The notes below the pieces were generated by a model. It was not told where the DNA came from, searched no databases, and saw only the letters and a program-made list of their open reading frames with translations. Positions 9,373 through 18,975 of a stretch of DNA of 64,000 bases are shown here, in pieces. Numbering within the stretch: the first letter of the stretch is position 1; each line of letters starts with the position of its first letter. This stretch comes from Legionella busanensis (GTDB taxonomy: Bacteria; Pseudomonadota; Gammaproteobacteria; Legionellales; Legionellaceae), in contig NZ_UGOD01000001.1 in NCBI RefSeq assembly GCF_900461525.1, positions 3,020,001 to 3,084,000 of the forward strand, in the 5' to 3' direction. Made by a program: the position numbers and the translations under genes.

Positions 9373-11463
9373 ATGTCTTTGAGGGAAGATATGCATACAG
9401 TAATCAATGAATTAATATGCCCAATTTGGGGCGCTGAACAATGGATTCAAGAAGGATGGAACAAGCTAACGTCGGAAGAAAAACAAGACATTAATAGGCG
9501 CTTAGAACAGTTTTTCAGTAATGGTCTTCCTTTTAAGTTAAAACATGAGAAACAGCTATATATCTACATGTTCTCCTTAATGGCTCAGTTAGAAGTCTTA
9601 GCTATTCAATTACCTTTACGATTTGCTGAAAAAATTGCAAATCCTTTTTTAAAAGAAAAACTACGAGCTCAGCTACTTGATGAGATATTCCACGCAATAA
9701 TATTCACAAGAGTCGCTTTTACTTTATCTGCTCCTTACCATTTTCCACCTACCTATAATGAAAAAATTGAAAAAATCTGTTGCTACGTTCGCTCGATTGA
9801 ATGTCCTAAAGTAGGTTTAGCTGTTATGAACCTAGTATGTGAAGGCTTGGTAGAAGAAATATTTTCAGCTATGTACAATAATGATGTTGCTCGCGAATTA
9901 TTTGAAATTATATTAAACGACGAACATAGGCATGTTTCTGAAACAGAGTTATATAGAGAAATTGGTTTACCACAAACAGAAATTCTCGAAGAAGAATTAA
10001 CCAAGCTTGAATCACTTGTTATTTCTGCTTTTTTGTCTCAACCACAATACGCCACTGCAATAACTGCATTACTCACCCCACAAGGGAGACAAAATCTTAC
10101 TAAAGAGCTATATGAAAAGCACAAAAGTCAATTAAAGAAAATTAATATGACACCTAGTGAAGAATGGGAGCTAGCATTTCATTTAGATAATTACTTTAAC
10201 CAAGAATATAAGCCTCAAGTTAATGAAGTCAGAAATGAAATTTATCAAGAGATCTTTGAAATAGAGATGTCACCCATGCGTAAAGCATTAATAACTGGGG
10301 CCAATTTCTCTGGCGATCCAATAATGACAGCTCAGTTTAATTTAGATATTAGCAATTTTGGTTTTTTTGATCATAAATATCCTCACGAATTGTTAACACC
10401 CTTAGTAATGCAAGCAATAAGTTATGTCCTTATTTCACATGATCAATTCCGTAATTTTCTTAGTTATAAAAAATTACATTCCAGTAAAGGTGCATATGTA
10501 GCAATTATAGAAAAATTACCTAACTGTTTTGATCAAATGGGGACTATTAGTTTTAGAAATTGTCATGAATTTAATGTGGAAAGCTTAGTAGAAAAGATTG
10601 AGCGACACAAAAAAATAATGGTTGAGGCCTATAAAAAACGTACCCAGCTGGAATTAGAATCCCCTGAGTTAAAAGATGGTTCTGAGACACTACTTTATAA
10701 TGGCGACTATGATGTTTATCCTTTCCCAGCTCCTGGAAGCTATGGTGTTTATTTGAGTAATGTTGGGCCTTTAGGATACACTAAGGCTAAAGCACCTTTA
10801 TCAAAACATATGGGGCTCAATGCTCTTTTATTGGCTGTAACAAGAACACAGACATGGAATAATGATTCTAAATCATTTGAAATTAAAGATTTCCTACCTA
10901 TCTCTTTTAGTATAGATGTACGTATTTTTGATGGCTTAGTGCCTATACCTCAGTTAGTTAATGAGGCATTCCAACTCATGCTAAAAAAAATGGATAAAGA
11001 AAAACAGGAGTTTTTAGAAACAGGTAATTTATCTGAGAGTAACTATAATAGATTAACAGATAAAATTTCCGATATTTTCTTAAAAGAAAACAAATTATTT
11101 AGTCGTAGAAAAATAATTTCTTATTTAATGAGCAATGCAGCACTGATTAAGAAATTGAAGCGCTTATATGCAGATGAAATTAAAAACGAGGGCTTAGATA
11201 TATCTGATTATATTGCTAAGCACTTAATGAAGGACTATTCAAAATTTGAAATGGATGAATGGATTGAAAACCAACATCTTATGAAATTGGTTGATAAATT
11301 ATTGAATGAAAATAGAGAGATTGGATATAGAGTATTGTGCTTGATGCAAACCGCTACATTTGATTATATAGATATTGAGGCCACTTTTAATAATCTTTAT
11401 CAAAAAGTTGCAAACGGGCGCTTACATAAACTAGCCAAGCTATTACCTAAGCTTGTTGGATAA
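9373..11463 (+). CDS. Fusion of ferritin-like diiron oxygenase domain and E2-acyltransferase-like domain
   Basis: A 696-residue protein of unusual architecture. Residues ~60-200 form a ferritin-like four-helix pattern with a complete set of diiron ligands: E74, E104xxH107, E158, and E184xxH187 (DEHRH). Residues ~300-545 resemble the catalytic domain of 2-oxoacid dehydrogenase E2 acyltransferases, including MTAQFNLDISNFGFF and ISFSIDVRIFDG. The E2 motif DHRxxDG reads DVRIFDG, so the catalytic His is Val516 and CoA acyl transfer in the usual way is unlikely. There is no lipoyl domain. The last ~150 residues are helical and unassigned. The substrate is unknown; it lies downstream of a polyprenyl synthase but 160 bp away. 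Confidence 0.7.
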   Translation: MSLREDMHTVINELICPIWGAEQWIQEGWNKLTSEEKQDINRRLEQFFSNGLPFKLKHEKQLYIYMFSLMAQLEVLAIQLPLRFAEKIANPFLKEKLRAQLLDEIFHAIIFTRVAFTLSAPYHFPPTYNEKIEKICCYVRSIECPKVGLAVMNLVCEGLVEEIFSAMYNNDVARELFEIILNDEHRHVSETELYREIGLPQTEILEEELTKLESLVISAFLSQPQYATAITALLTPQGRQNLTKELYEKHKSQLKKINMTPSEEWELAFHLDNYFNQEYKPQVNEVRNEIYQEIFEIEMSPMRKALITGANFSGDPIMTAQFNLDISNFGFFDHKYPHELLTPLVMQAISYVLISHDQFRNFLSYKKLHSSKGAYVAIIEKLPNCFDQMGTISFRNCHEFNVESLVEKIERHKKIMVEAYKKRTQLELESPELKDGSETLLYNGDYDVYPFPAPGSYGVYLSNVGPLGYTKAKAPLSKHMGLNALLLAVTRTQTWNNDSKSFEIKDFLPISFSIDVRIFDGLVPIPQLVNEAFQLMLKKMDKEKQEFLETGNLSESNYNRLTDKISDIFLKENKLFSRRKIISYLMSNAALIKKLKRLYADEIKNEGLDISDYIAKHLMKDYSKFEMDEWIENQHLMKLVDKLLNENREIGYRVLCLMQTATFDYIDIEATFNNLYQKVANGRLHKLAKLLPKLVG

Positions 11464-11481
11464 TATCTTCGAGAATAAATA

Positions 11482-12015
11482 ATGAATACAACGAAATTTA
11501 AAAAAATGGTTGAAAGCCTTATTATGACGCCTAGCCTTTACATTGGTTTAGTTATTGGATCTCTTTTAGGTGCTATAGGAGGCGGCTTAGGGGGTGGAAT
11601 TACAGGCGCTGTTACAGGTTATTTTTATAAAGGAGCGCTAATTCAACAATTTAATGTATGTATTTTATGTCCGGCAGCTCTTTTAGGTTACTCTGTTTCT
11701 GCGGCTACCATGGATTTATTAGCCAGTACCTTAATTGGGCTAACGCTTGGTAGTGGCTTAGGGGGTATTGGGACAGGCCTCTCTACTGCCTTATGTGTTT
11801 ACCTTAATAAAAAACTACCTCTTAACTTATCTCGTGAAACTATGAGGCCAGTAATTAAATTTTGTTATGTAGTTGCTGGTATATTAGGCCTTAGTATTCT
11901 TTTAGGTGCGCTACTCGGTCTAGGAGCTCATCTATTATATGGGCCTACTATTGGCGCGTTTTTTGGATTTATACTTACTTTGTTATACATTATAAATTGG
12001 ATACGCTATCAATAA
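11482..12015 (+). CDS. Gly-rich small membrane protein (paralogue A)
   Basis: A 177-residue hydrophobic protein that I do not recognise. It shows four to six membrane segments dense in Gly (for example GSLLGAIGGGLGGGITGAV near residues 27-45 and GSGLGGIGTGL later), arranged as two similar halves. It starts 18 bp after the diiron/E2 fusion gene, so the two are probably co-transcribed. It resembles the convergent gene at 12124-12651 in length, in its opening xxPxLYI motif and in Gly spacing, so the two are likely diverged paralogues. Confidence 0.55.
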   Translation: MNTTKFKKMVESLIMTPSLYIGLVIGSLLGAIGGGLGGGITGAVTGYFYKGALIQQFNVCILCPAALLGYSVSAATMDLLASTLIGLTLGSGLGGIGTGLSTALCVYLNKKLPLNLSRETMRPVIKFCYVVAGILGLSILLGALLGLGAHLLYGPTIGAFFGFILTLLYIINWIRYQ

Positions 12016-12123
12016 AATAATCAAAACGTTTTCATTATTTGACTAATGCACTTAGCAATTTAAGCCAAAAATAAAATTCTGACAAATTGCTAAATTTCAT
12101 TGATAGCAATAGAAGCAAAAAAT

Positions 12124-12651
12124 TTAACGCTGAATTGTGCCTGGTCTCTTTGGAGAGCTTTTAAACGTTATTATTAGTAATATCATAATTAACCCAATAA
12201 CAGCGCCGCACCCTGTCCCAATACCAAGTGACTTTAAACTACCAATTGTAGCTCCTAAATTCATTCCTATAACAATTTCAATACTCATCCAGCAGGCTAA
12301 TGATAAAATTTGTATAATATTTTCTGGTGATGCATTGCAATTATTTTTTGTCTTTTTATGTATCTTAAATAGCACTACACTAGTAATCACTACTCCGCTA
12401 CACAATGCGCCAATAATTGATCCTATCAGACTTCCTAGAATAATGGAGGTATCAAAAGCAAACAGAAAACCTGTGCTTGCTCCACACAGTTGGAATGAAT
12501 AGCCAATAAAACCACCTGAAATAAAGCCGATAATAGCCCCTGATGTGCCACCAATAAAAATACTAAATACAGCTGCAATATAGAGATTGGGATTAAGGAT
12601 AAATTGATAAATCCATTTTTTTATCGTAAGAATTTTTTTGGCAAAATTCAT
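12124..12651 (-). CDS. Gly-rich small membrane protein (paralogue B)
   Basis: A 175-residue hydrophobic protein with Gly-zipper-like membrane helices (GGTSGAIIGFISGGFIGYSF near residues 30-50). It begins LNPNLYI where paralogue A has MTPSLYI, and has a similar helix layout. Transcription converges on paralogue A across a 108-bp gap. The function is unknown; hydrophobic Gly-rich proteins of this type occur both as membrane-pore or scaffold proteins and among translocated Legionella proteins, but nothing here decides this. Confidence 0.5.
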   Translation of the reverse strand: MNFAKKILTIKKWIYQFILNPNLYIAAVFSIFIGGTSGAIIGFISGGFIGYSFQLCGASTGFLFAFDTSIILGSLIGSIIGALCSGVVITSVVLFKIHKKTKNNCNASPENIIQILSLACWMSIEIVIGMNLGATIGSLKSLGIGTGCGAVIGLIMILLIITFKSSPKRPGTIQR

Positions 12652-12735
12652 AATAATCCTTACTTAAATAGAATATCTTATAATTCTTTCTATTGAGAAG
12701 CTAGGATATACTTAAAAATTCTTTTGTATATCAAT

Positions 12736-13503
12736 ATGCTATGCATGAAAATTTTGCTCAAAATTAGTAGAGAGAACGTACTTTTTTTATTAGTTGCTAT
12801 TGTTTTAACAGGTGCTCCTCTTTTTTTATTTATTGACAGCCCCCTTGTGGCCTCATTTTTTAATTATGGCCAGGATACTTGCAATTTAATTATGTTTATT
12901 ACATATAGTCTTTTTTTATTATTTGCTAAAAAAAAGTTGTATTGGCTCATATTACTGATGACAATTTGTAGCCTAGGTGCAGAAATTATAGGGTCTTTAT
13001 TGCTAACACTTTATGAATATCGTTTAAATAATATTCCTTTGTATATTCCTATGGCACATGCTGTTTTATATGCAACGGTTTATTGTCTTTGTAATCATGA
13101 AATAGTTAAATCTAAGCGTTTAATCCTTGAAGAGTTTTTTACTAGATTTGCCTTCCTAACGTCATGCCTGTCCTTATTTATACTAACTGATATAGCTGGA
13201 TTTATTTGTTACTTGCTTTTTTTATTTATTTTATGCTTTCGTAAAAACCAATTATTTTATTTAGTCATGTTTGCAATGGTATATTATATTGAGCTTTTAG
13301 GAACTGTTTTTTCTACTTGGTCTTGGTATGGCGTTACCGGTAAGCATCCTTATTATCCGCCGATTGGCTATACCCCTTCAGGCATGGCTGGTTTATATAT
13401 ACTCATTGATTTACTAAGCAATTCTATTTATTTTTACCATTTGAAGTTATTAAGATTTATTTATCGTATCACACCTCAACTTAAACTTAAGACGCATACA
13501 TAA
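12736..13503 (+). CDS. Polytopic membrane protein with internal repeat, unknown function
   Basis: A hydrophobic protein of about 255 residues with seven or eight predicted helices. In-frame ATGs at 12736 and 12745 are better starts than the upstream TTG at 12724; no strong ribosome site decides between them. Two segments look like an internal duplication: AEIIGSLLLTLYEY in the first half and IELLGTVFSTWSWYG in the second, each followed by a Pro-containing loop and another helix. Such E-x-x-G repeats occur in carotenoid-biosynthesis membrane proteins (CruF/lycopene-cyclase-like), a weak resemblance only. I do not assign a function. Confidence 0.5.
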   Translation: MLCMKILLKISRENVLFLLVAIVLTGAPLFLFIDSPLVASFFNYGQDTCNLIMFITYSLFLLFAKKKLYWLILLMTICSLGAEIIGSLLLTLYEYRLNNIPLYIPMAHAVLYATVYCLCNHEIVKSKRLILEEFFTRFAFLTSCLSLFILTDIAGFICYLLFLFILCFRKNQLFYLVMFAMVYYIELLGTVFSTWSWYGVTGKHPYYPPIGYTPSGMAGLYILIDLLSNSIYFYHLKLLRFIYRITPQLKLKTHT

Positions 13504-13796
13504 GGACCTCTATTTAATGTTCTTGGCAAACGGGTTTATTTTACTAGGATTAAATGCTATTTTCTTAAAAGTTAAGGTATTGCAGATTAGCTATAGATAA
13601 ACTTTTATATTTACTTAAAGTAAGTTCTAAGTAGTCCTATTTTACTTTAAAACAATCTCGCTAATCATAACATTAAGAAGTTTCTCTCTACTTTGATGTA
13701 TAACAAGCCTATCATGTTTGCTACTATAAATTTATATTGGAGTTCTTCATAAATTGTCAGTGAAGTCCGTTATTTAATTAGAGATAAATATTTTTT

Positions 13797-14615
13797 ATGA
13801 CAAAAGTTAAGCCTTTTCTTAAATGGGCTGGTAGTAAATTTCGCTGCCTTGATATTATTCTTTCTGAGCTTCCTCAAGCTAAGCGTTTAATAGAGCCTTT
13901 TGCTGGTTCAGGCGCTATCTTTATTAACTCGAATTATTCTAATTATTTACTAGCAGAGCAAAACCAAGATCTTGTTCTTATGTTTCAAACATTACAGCAA
14001 GAAGGATTAAATTTTATTGATTACTGTGAACAATTTTTTACCTCAACGAATAATTCAGCTGACCGTTATTATCAATTAAGAGAACAATTTAACCACTGTA
14101 AAGGTTCACGGTTACGAGCTGCCTTATTTTTGTATTTAAATCGGCATGGTTATAATGGCCTGTGTCGCTATAATAAAAAGGGTGTATATAATGTCCCTTT
14201 TGGACGCTACACTAAACCTTACTTTCCACGCGCTGAAATGTTATTTTTTCACCAAAAAAGCCAGGCAGTAAAATTTTTACAAAGTGATTTTAGAGCAACT
14301 TTTAAGCTTGCAGAACCAGGTGATATTATATATTGTGACCCACCCTATGTACCTTTATCAGCTAGTGCAAATTTTTCTTCTTACACTCAATTTAAATTTA
14401 CTGAGCAAGATCATATAGAGCTTGCACAACTAGCAAAATACAGTGCCGGTCAAGGGATAACCGTTATTATTTCTAATCATGATACAGCATTTACCCGACA
14501 TCATTATCAAGAAAGTGAAATCATTTCTTTTCCTGTTAAACGCTTTATTAGCTGTCAATCACTAAGCCGTAGGCCGGCTCAGGAGCTCATGGCTATTTTT
14601 AAAGGCGATTCTTAA
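13797..14615 (+). CDS. dam: Dam-family adenine-N6 DNA methyltransferase
   Basis: A 272-residue D12-class methyltransferase that uses SAM to methylate adenine, with GATC the target of most relatives. The N-terminal FLKWAGSK is the family start, IEPFAGSGAIF is the SAM-binding motif I, and DPPY at residues 181-184 is catalytic motif IV. No restriction endonuclease lies beside it, so a solitary housekeeping role (mismatch repair, replication, gene regulation) is likely rather than a restriction-modification system. Almost 300 bp upstream are non-coding. Confidence 0.88.
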   Translation: MTKVKPFLKWAGSKFRCLDIILSELPQAKRLIEPFAGSGAIFINSNYSNYLLAEQNQDLVLMFQTLQQEGLNFIDYCEQFFTSTNNSADRYYQLREQFNHCKGSRLRAALFLYLNRHGYNGLCRYNKKGVYNVPFGRYTKPYFPRAEMLFFHQKSQAVKFLQSDFRATFKLAEPGDIIYCDPPYVPLSASANFSSYTQFKFTEQDHIELAQLAKYSAGQGITVIISNHDTAFTRHHYQESEIISFPVKRFISCQSLSRRPAQELMAIFKGDS

Positions 14616-14645
14616 AATCCACAAGTTATGGCTAGAAAGATTTAA

Positions 14646-15920
14646 TTAAATTGTATTTGAACGAAAATCTTTCATAAAGAATGCTAATATAGTTACCAAT
14701 AACAATGAAATGGGTAGAACTGATAAAGCCAATTGGTAATCAACAACTGTATAAATGTGTTCACCAGCAACAACATTACTATCACCAAACATATCGAGCA
14801 ATTTACCAACTAAAGGCTGAAAGATAACCCCGCCTAACGTTACAATCATATTCACTGCTGCAAAAACGGTTCCTGATAGCTGCGCACCACTATTTTCTTT
14901 TGCCATGATAAAAACAATAATTTCTGTGGAGCTAAAAACACCATATAAAAACAATAATATATTAAGGGCAGAATATGATAGGCCCGGATAATACAACACT
15001 AAACTTATGCAAATTAAACCCATGATAGCGCCAACAACTAAGGGCAATACACGCCGTCCACTTTGATCTGATAAATAACCCACTAAGGGCGCGCCTACTG
15101 CCCAGCCTAAAAACATGGCTGAAACAGTTTTTGCAGCTTCAACTTTTGTTAAGTGATGAGCTTGTTCTAAGTAACTTTTACCCCACAGCTCACCGAAAAC
15201 AGATAATGACGTATAAAGACAAGCGCCTACCAATCCAATTAACCATACTTGTGGCGAAGAGAGTACATGCCATACTTTCTTAAAAAATTCTGGCAAGGGA
15301 TATCCATGCTTTTTATGACCAGCTGGGCCGTCACGTACAACAAGAGAAATCACTATAGTTAAAACAGCACCAATAATTATCATTAAGCGCAGAACATGTA
15401 ACCAGCCAAAATCAACTGCAATATCCGTAATTTTTACTTCCCCATAAACAAGCCCTAACATGCCCAGCGTTGTTATCAATCCTGCCATTAAGGAAAAATA
15501 TCTTTTGGGTAACCAACTCAATGCTAAAGATAAAACGCCAACAAATGCAAAAGAAGAGCCAAAACCAACTAAAAATCGGCCACATCCGGCAATCCACATT
15601 GAGGAAATATTAGTAAACATCCATGAACCAAGCGTGCAACATAAACAAGCAAATGTTAATAGTCTATGGGGCCCATATCGATCCATTAGCATACCGACGG
15701 GTAATTGCATAGGCGAATAAGCAAAATAGTAAAAAGCAGATAATTGTCCAAAGGTAGTTGCTGAAATATGGCCAAAAGCCGCACTCAATTCACTTTGTAG
15801 GGCACCAGGTATAATCCTTAGAACAAACTCATAACAGTAAAAGAATGCGCCTACAGCACAAACAAGGCTGCCAAATATAGCTTGGCTTTTACTGACAGTT
15901 TTAATCATTTGTAATTGCAT
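14646..15920 (-). CDS. MFS transporter (second of a tandem pair)
   Basis: A 424-residue, 12-helix major facilitator. The N-half shows FYYFAYSPMQLPVGMLMDRYG, containing the MFS motif A-like D-R-x-G loop, and the C-half has GYLSDQSGRRVLP. It overlaps the end of the upstream paralogue by 20 bp, so the two are made from one transcript; an in-frame ATG at 15908 would reduce the overlap. The family is common in Legionella and Coxiella, where substrates are mostly unknown; amino acid or metabolite uptake is a guess. Confidence 0.8.
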   Translation of the reverse strand: MQLQMIKTVSKSQAIFGSLVCAVGAFFYCYEFVLRIIPGALQSELSAAFGHISATTFGQLSAFYYFAYSPMQLPVGMLMDRYGPHRLLTFACLCCTLGSWMFTNISSMWIAGCGRFLVGFGSSFAFVGVLSLALSWLPKRYFSLMAGLITTLGMLGLVYGEVKITDIAVDFGWLHVLRLMIIIGAVLTIVISLVVRDGPAGHKKHGYPLPEFFKKVWHVLSSPQVWLIGLVGACLYTSLSVFGELWGKSYLEQAHHLTKVEAAKTVSAMFLGWAVGAPLVGYLSDQSGRRVLPLVVGAIMGLICISLVLYYPGLSYSALNILLFLYGVFSSTEIIVFIMAKENSGAQLSGTVFAAVNMIVTLGGVIFQPLVGKLLDMFGDSNVVAGEHIYTVVDYQLALSVLPISLLLVTILAFFMKDFRSNTI

Positions 15921-17202
15921 AAGTTTCTTTCAGAAAAAAGGTTAAAATAGCAGCAATAATAATACCTAACGGAATTACCGATAATGCGAATTGATAATCG
16001 TCGGCCGTATATAAACTATGAAGCTTACCAAAGCCTAATTTATCTGCAGATATTACTATATTTGCGTGAGAGGCTAGACTAAAGTCTAATAATCGACCTA
16101 CTAAAGGCTGTAGAAACATGGCACCAAACATAACTATCATGTTAGTTAAAGCCATAGCCGTCCCAGCTGCTTCATTTGGACTAAGCTCCCTTCCAACAGC
16201 AAAAACAATACATTGCGCACTGTAAAAAAGACCTAACATAAACATTAAAATTTGAATACTTAACTCATTTAGATTAGGTATATATAATACAGCCATCATA
16301 ACAATGGCAGCACCTGAGGCCCCAATTAATAAAGGTAATTTACGTCTTTTTATTTTATCTGAGATAAACCCCATTAAAGGTGCACCAACTGTAAAGCCAA
16401 GAAAAAGAAGAGAGTTGGCAAAATCAGCACTAGCAGTAGTCAAATGATGTGCATGCTTTAGATAAGGAATACCCCATAACTCAGCAAAGACAGTAGTCGG
16501 TAAATAAACTAAGCAGCCAATTGCACCATTTATCCACATTTGTTTATTTTTAATAATAATACCTAGATCAATCATGCTTTTATGGAAACTAGCAATCGTA
16601 CCACTAGCTCCTTCTGCTTTATTTTTATCGCGAATACCTAGCCATAATATAATTGCTAGAAATAAACCAAAATAAGCCGTCATTTCAACTGTAGGACGCC
16701 AACCAATTTTAGTTACAAATTCACCTAATAAATTATCCCCTAACATAGCACCAATTGTACCTAATGCTGCAGCAAGACCTGATACTAACGCTAGCTTATC
16801 CTCTGGCAACCAAATAGTAGCTAATTTTAATACTCCTACAAAAGCAAAAGCAGAACCAAAACCAACTAAAAAACGACCTAAAGCTGCTACCCAAACAATA
16901 GATGTACTTGCAAATAGAAAAGTTCCTATAGCGCAAACAAAACAAGCAAAAGTAAGTAAACGCCTAGGACCAAAGCGATCTAACAAAATACCAACAGGTA
17001 CTTGCATTGGCACATAAGCGTAATAATAAAACGCTGATAAAAAACCAAACCCTGTTGCAGATAAGTGAAAATGAGCGCGCAGCGCAGGCTCCATTACACT
17101 AGGCGATATTCTTAATAAATATTCATAACTATAATAAATAGCGCCAAGCCCACAAATTAACCAAGCACTGAGGAAATACCTTTTATTACTATTACTATGC
17201 AA
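15901..17202 (-). CDS. MFS transporter (first of a tandem pair), TTG start
   Basis: A 433-residue, 12-helix major facilitator similar throughout to the downstream gene (FYYYAYVPMQVPVGILLDRFG here). The TTG at 17202 is chosen as start because AAGGAG (17209-17214, minus strand) lies 6 bp before it. First gene of the two-gene unit. The pair could act as separate carriers of related substrates. The tight overlap and similarity indicate tandem duplication. Confidence 0.8.
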   Translation of the reverse strand: MHSNSNKRYFLSAWLICGLGAIYYSYEYLLRISPSVMEPALRAHFHLSATGFGFLSAFYYYAYVPMQVPVGILLDRFGPRRLLTFACFVCAIGTFLFASTSIVWVAALGRFLVGFGSAFAFVGVLKLATIWLPEDKLALVSGLAAALGTIGAMLGDNLLGEFVTKIGWRPTVEMTAYFGLFLAIILWLGIRDKNKAEGASGTIASFHKSMIDLGIIIKNKQMWINGAIGCLVYLPTTVFAELWGIPYLKHAHHLTTASADFANSLLFLGFTVGAPLMGFISDKIKRRKLPLLIGASGAAIVMMAVLYIPNLNELSIQILMFMLGLFYSAQCIVFAVGRELSPNEAAGTAMALTNMIVMFGAMFLQPLVGRLLDFSLASHANIVISADKLGFGKLHSLYTADDYQFALSVIPLGIIIAAILTFFLKETYAITND

Positions 17203-17283
17203 ATTAAGCTCCTTAACGTGAGGTTAAGTACCATATCCCTTGGTTTAAAATCATTATATTAATACTGATAGCCTTCTAGCTAA

Positions 17284-18519
17284 TCACGATTGTATAGAGC
17301 GGCTTACACCACTTGCTATTGCTGCTTTTGCTACAGCTTGAGTTACTCGTTCTCTTAAGCGAGGATCAATGGGCTTTGGAATAATATAATTAGGCCCAAA
17401 TTCCCAGTCTGAAACACCAGGGTAGTTATCTTTTACAATTTGTGGTACGGGTTCTAAAACTAATGACCGAATTGCGTCAACTGCAGCAATTTGCATCGTC
17501 CGATTAATACGTGTAGCACGAACATCAAGCGCACCACGAAAGATATAAGGAAAACAAAGTACATTGTTAACTTGATTAGGATAATCACTACGACCAGTCG
17601 CAATAATAAGATCATTACGAATTTGGTAAGCAAATTCTGGTTTAATTTCTGGATCAGGATTAGATAAAGCAAAGATAACAGGTTTTGCTGCCATTAAGTT
17701 TAAAAGATCAGCACTTAAAAGATCTGGCTTTGCAACACCAATAAAGACATCAGCACCTACTAAAGCATCAGCAAGGGTACGCTTGTCTGTCGTGCGAGCA
17801 AAAGCAAATTTATAAGCATTTAAATCTTCTCTTCCTGAATGAACAATACCCTTGGTATCAAGAAGATAAATATTTTCTTTACGGGCGCCTAATGCGACTA
17901 GTAGCTGCATTGAGGCAATACCAGCAGCCCCTGCACCAATACACACTATACGAGCATCTTTTAAAGATTTTTTTTGTAAATCCAAGGCATTAAGTAAACC
18001 CGCTGCAACAACAATAGCTGTACCATGTTGATCATCATGAAAAACAGGAATATCTAATTGCTCTATAAGTGCTCTTTCAACTTCAAAACACTCCGGCGCT
18101 TTAATATCTTCTAGGTTTATGCCACCAAAAGTTGGGGAAATACGCTTAATGGTAGTAATAAAGTCTTGAGTATTAGGAGCCTCAATTTCAATATCAAATG
18201 CATCTATGTCTGCGAAGCGCTTAAATAATACTGCTTTTCCTTCCATTACTGGCTTACTTGCCAACGCGCCCACATCACCTAAGCCAAGAACTGCAGTACC
18301 ATTTGTAATAACTGCAACTAAATTACCTTTAGAGGTATAACGAAACGCATTATCTGGGTTTTCTACTATTGCTAGTACAGGTTCAGCAACACCTGGCGTA
18401 TACGCCAACGATAAATCGTCTTGCGAATTCGTCGGTTTTGTAATATGCATACCAAGTTTCCCTGGTGTTGGGAACTCATGATAATGCAAGGCACGTTGAG
18501 CTAATAAATTTTTATCCAA
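17284..18519 (-). CDS. Malic enzyme (oxaloacetate-decarboxylating malate dehydrogenase), short form
   Basis: A 411-residue malic enzyme that converts malate to pyruvate and CO2 with reduction of NAD(P). It has the N-terminal YTPGVAEP segment, the catalytic-domain FDIEIEAPN and FEVERALIEQLDIPVFHDDQHGTA (metal-binding acids), and the Rossmann loop GAGAAGIASMQ. It lacks the C-terminal phosphotransacetylase-like domain of long MaeB proteins. The start is TTG 18519 with an AGAGAG-type site before it. The neighbour rpmE is on the same strand but separated by a terminator. Cofactor preference cannot be stated. Confidence 0.88.
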   Translation of the reverse strand: MDKNLLAQRALHYHEFPTPGKLGMHITKPTNSQDDLSLAYTPGVAEPVLAIVENPDNAFRYTSKGNLVAVITNGTAVLGLGDVGALASKPVMEGKAVLFKRFADIDAFDIEIEAPNTQDFITTIKRISPTFGGINLEDIKAPECFEVERALIEQLDIPVFHDDQHGTAIVVAAGLLNALDLQKKSLKDARIVCIGAGAAGIASMQLLVALGARKENIYLLDTKGIVHSGREDLNAYKFAFARTTDKRTLADALVGADVFIGVAKPDLLSADLLNLMAAKPVIFALSNPDPEIKPEFAYQIRNDLIIATGRSDYPNQVNNVLCFPYIFRGALDVRATRINRTMQIAAVDAIRSLVLEPVPQIVKDNYPGVSDWEFGPNYIIPKPIDPRLRERVTQAVAKAAIASGVSRSIQS

Positions 18520-18593
18520 TGTGCTTACTCTCTTTTCATAGGACTCAGCGAAAAATCATATAGAAAAATAATAAATATGAACAGTCATTTTCA

Positions 18594-18621
18594 GGAAAAA
18601 GGCACATTTTATTGCGCCTTT
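18594..18621 (-). terminator. Rho-independent terminator after rpmE
   Basis: On the minus strand, AAAGGCGC - 8-nt loop - GTGCCTTT forms an 8-bp stem with one G-U pair and runs into TTTCC. It lies between rpmE and the malic enzyme gene, so the two are probably separate transcripts. Confidence 0.65.
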
Positions 18622-18756
18622 AAGTATGTATGTAGATTTAACATACAAGAAACAGCTAATTTTTTACATTAGTGGTTCAATTTTTGATCACAAAAGCTAT
18701 TTCAGTTAATATTCTTTAAGCAAAATTATATCTAATTACATAGATAAATTACTATA

Positions 18757-18975
18757 TTAAGCCCGTTCAGCTTCGCGTTTTTTATAGCGATCACGGAATT
18801 TCTGTACGCGACCACCAGTATCAACGAGCTTTTGCTTACCAGTGTAGAAAGGATGACATTCTGCGCACACTTCAACACTTAAATCTTGACATAAGGTTGA
18901 ACGTGTTTCAAAGGAATGGCCACAACTACATGTAACTTTAATAGTTTCATATTTAGGATGAATTGAAGCTTTCAT
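18757..18975 (-). CDS. rpmE: Ribosomal protein L31, zinc-binding form
   Basis: The start is placed at ATG 18975, giving [12 protein letters not shown], the standard L31 N-terminus; an upstream in-frame start at 19029 would add 18 residues absent from the family. All four zinc-binding Cys are present (C16, C18, C37, C40 in CSCG and [10 protein letters not shown]), so this is the C+ form rather than the zinc-independent paralogue. The 72-residue protein sits on the 50S central protuberance. Confidence 0.95.
   Translation of the reverse strand: MKASIHPKYETIKVTCSCGHSFETRSTLCQDLSVEVCAECHPFYTGKQKLVDTGGRVQKFRDRYKKREAERA

Noticed and set aside
12137-12502. 121-codon plus-strand frame opposite Gly-rich paralogue B
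   Set aside because: The minus-strand frame is longer, has membrane-helix periodicity and a homologous neighbour; the plus frame has neither.
13797-14615. Restriction-modification system around the Dam-like gene
   Set aside because: No endonuclease-like gene lies on either side; neighbours are a membrane protein and an MFS carrier.
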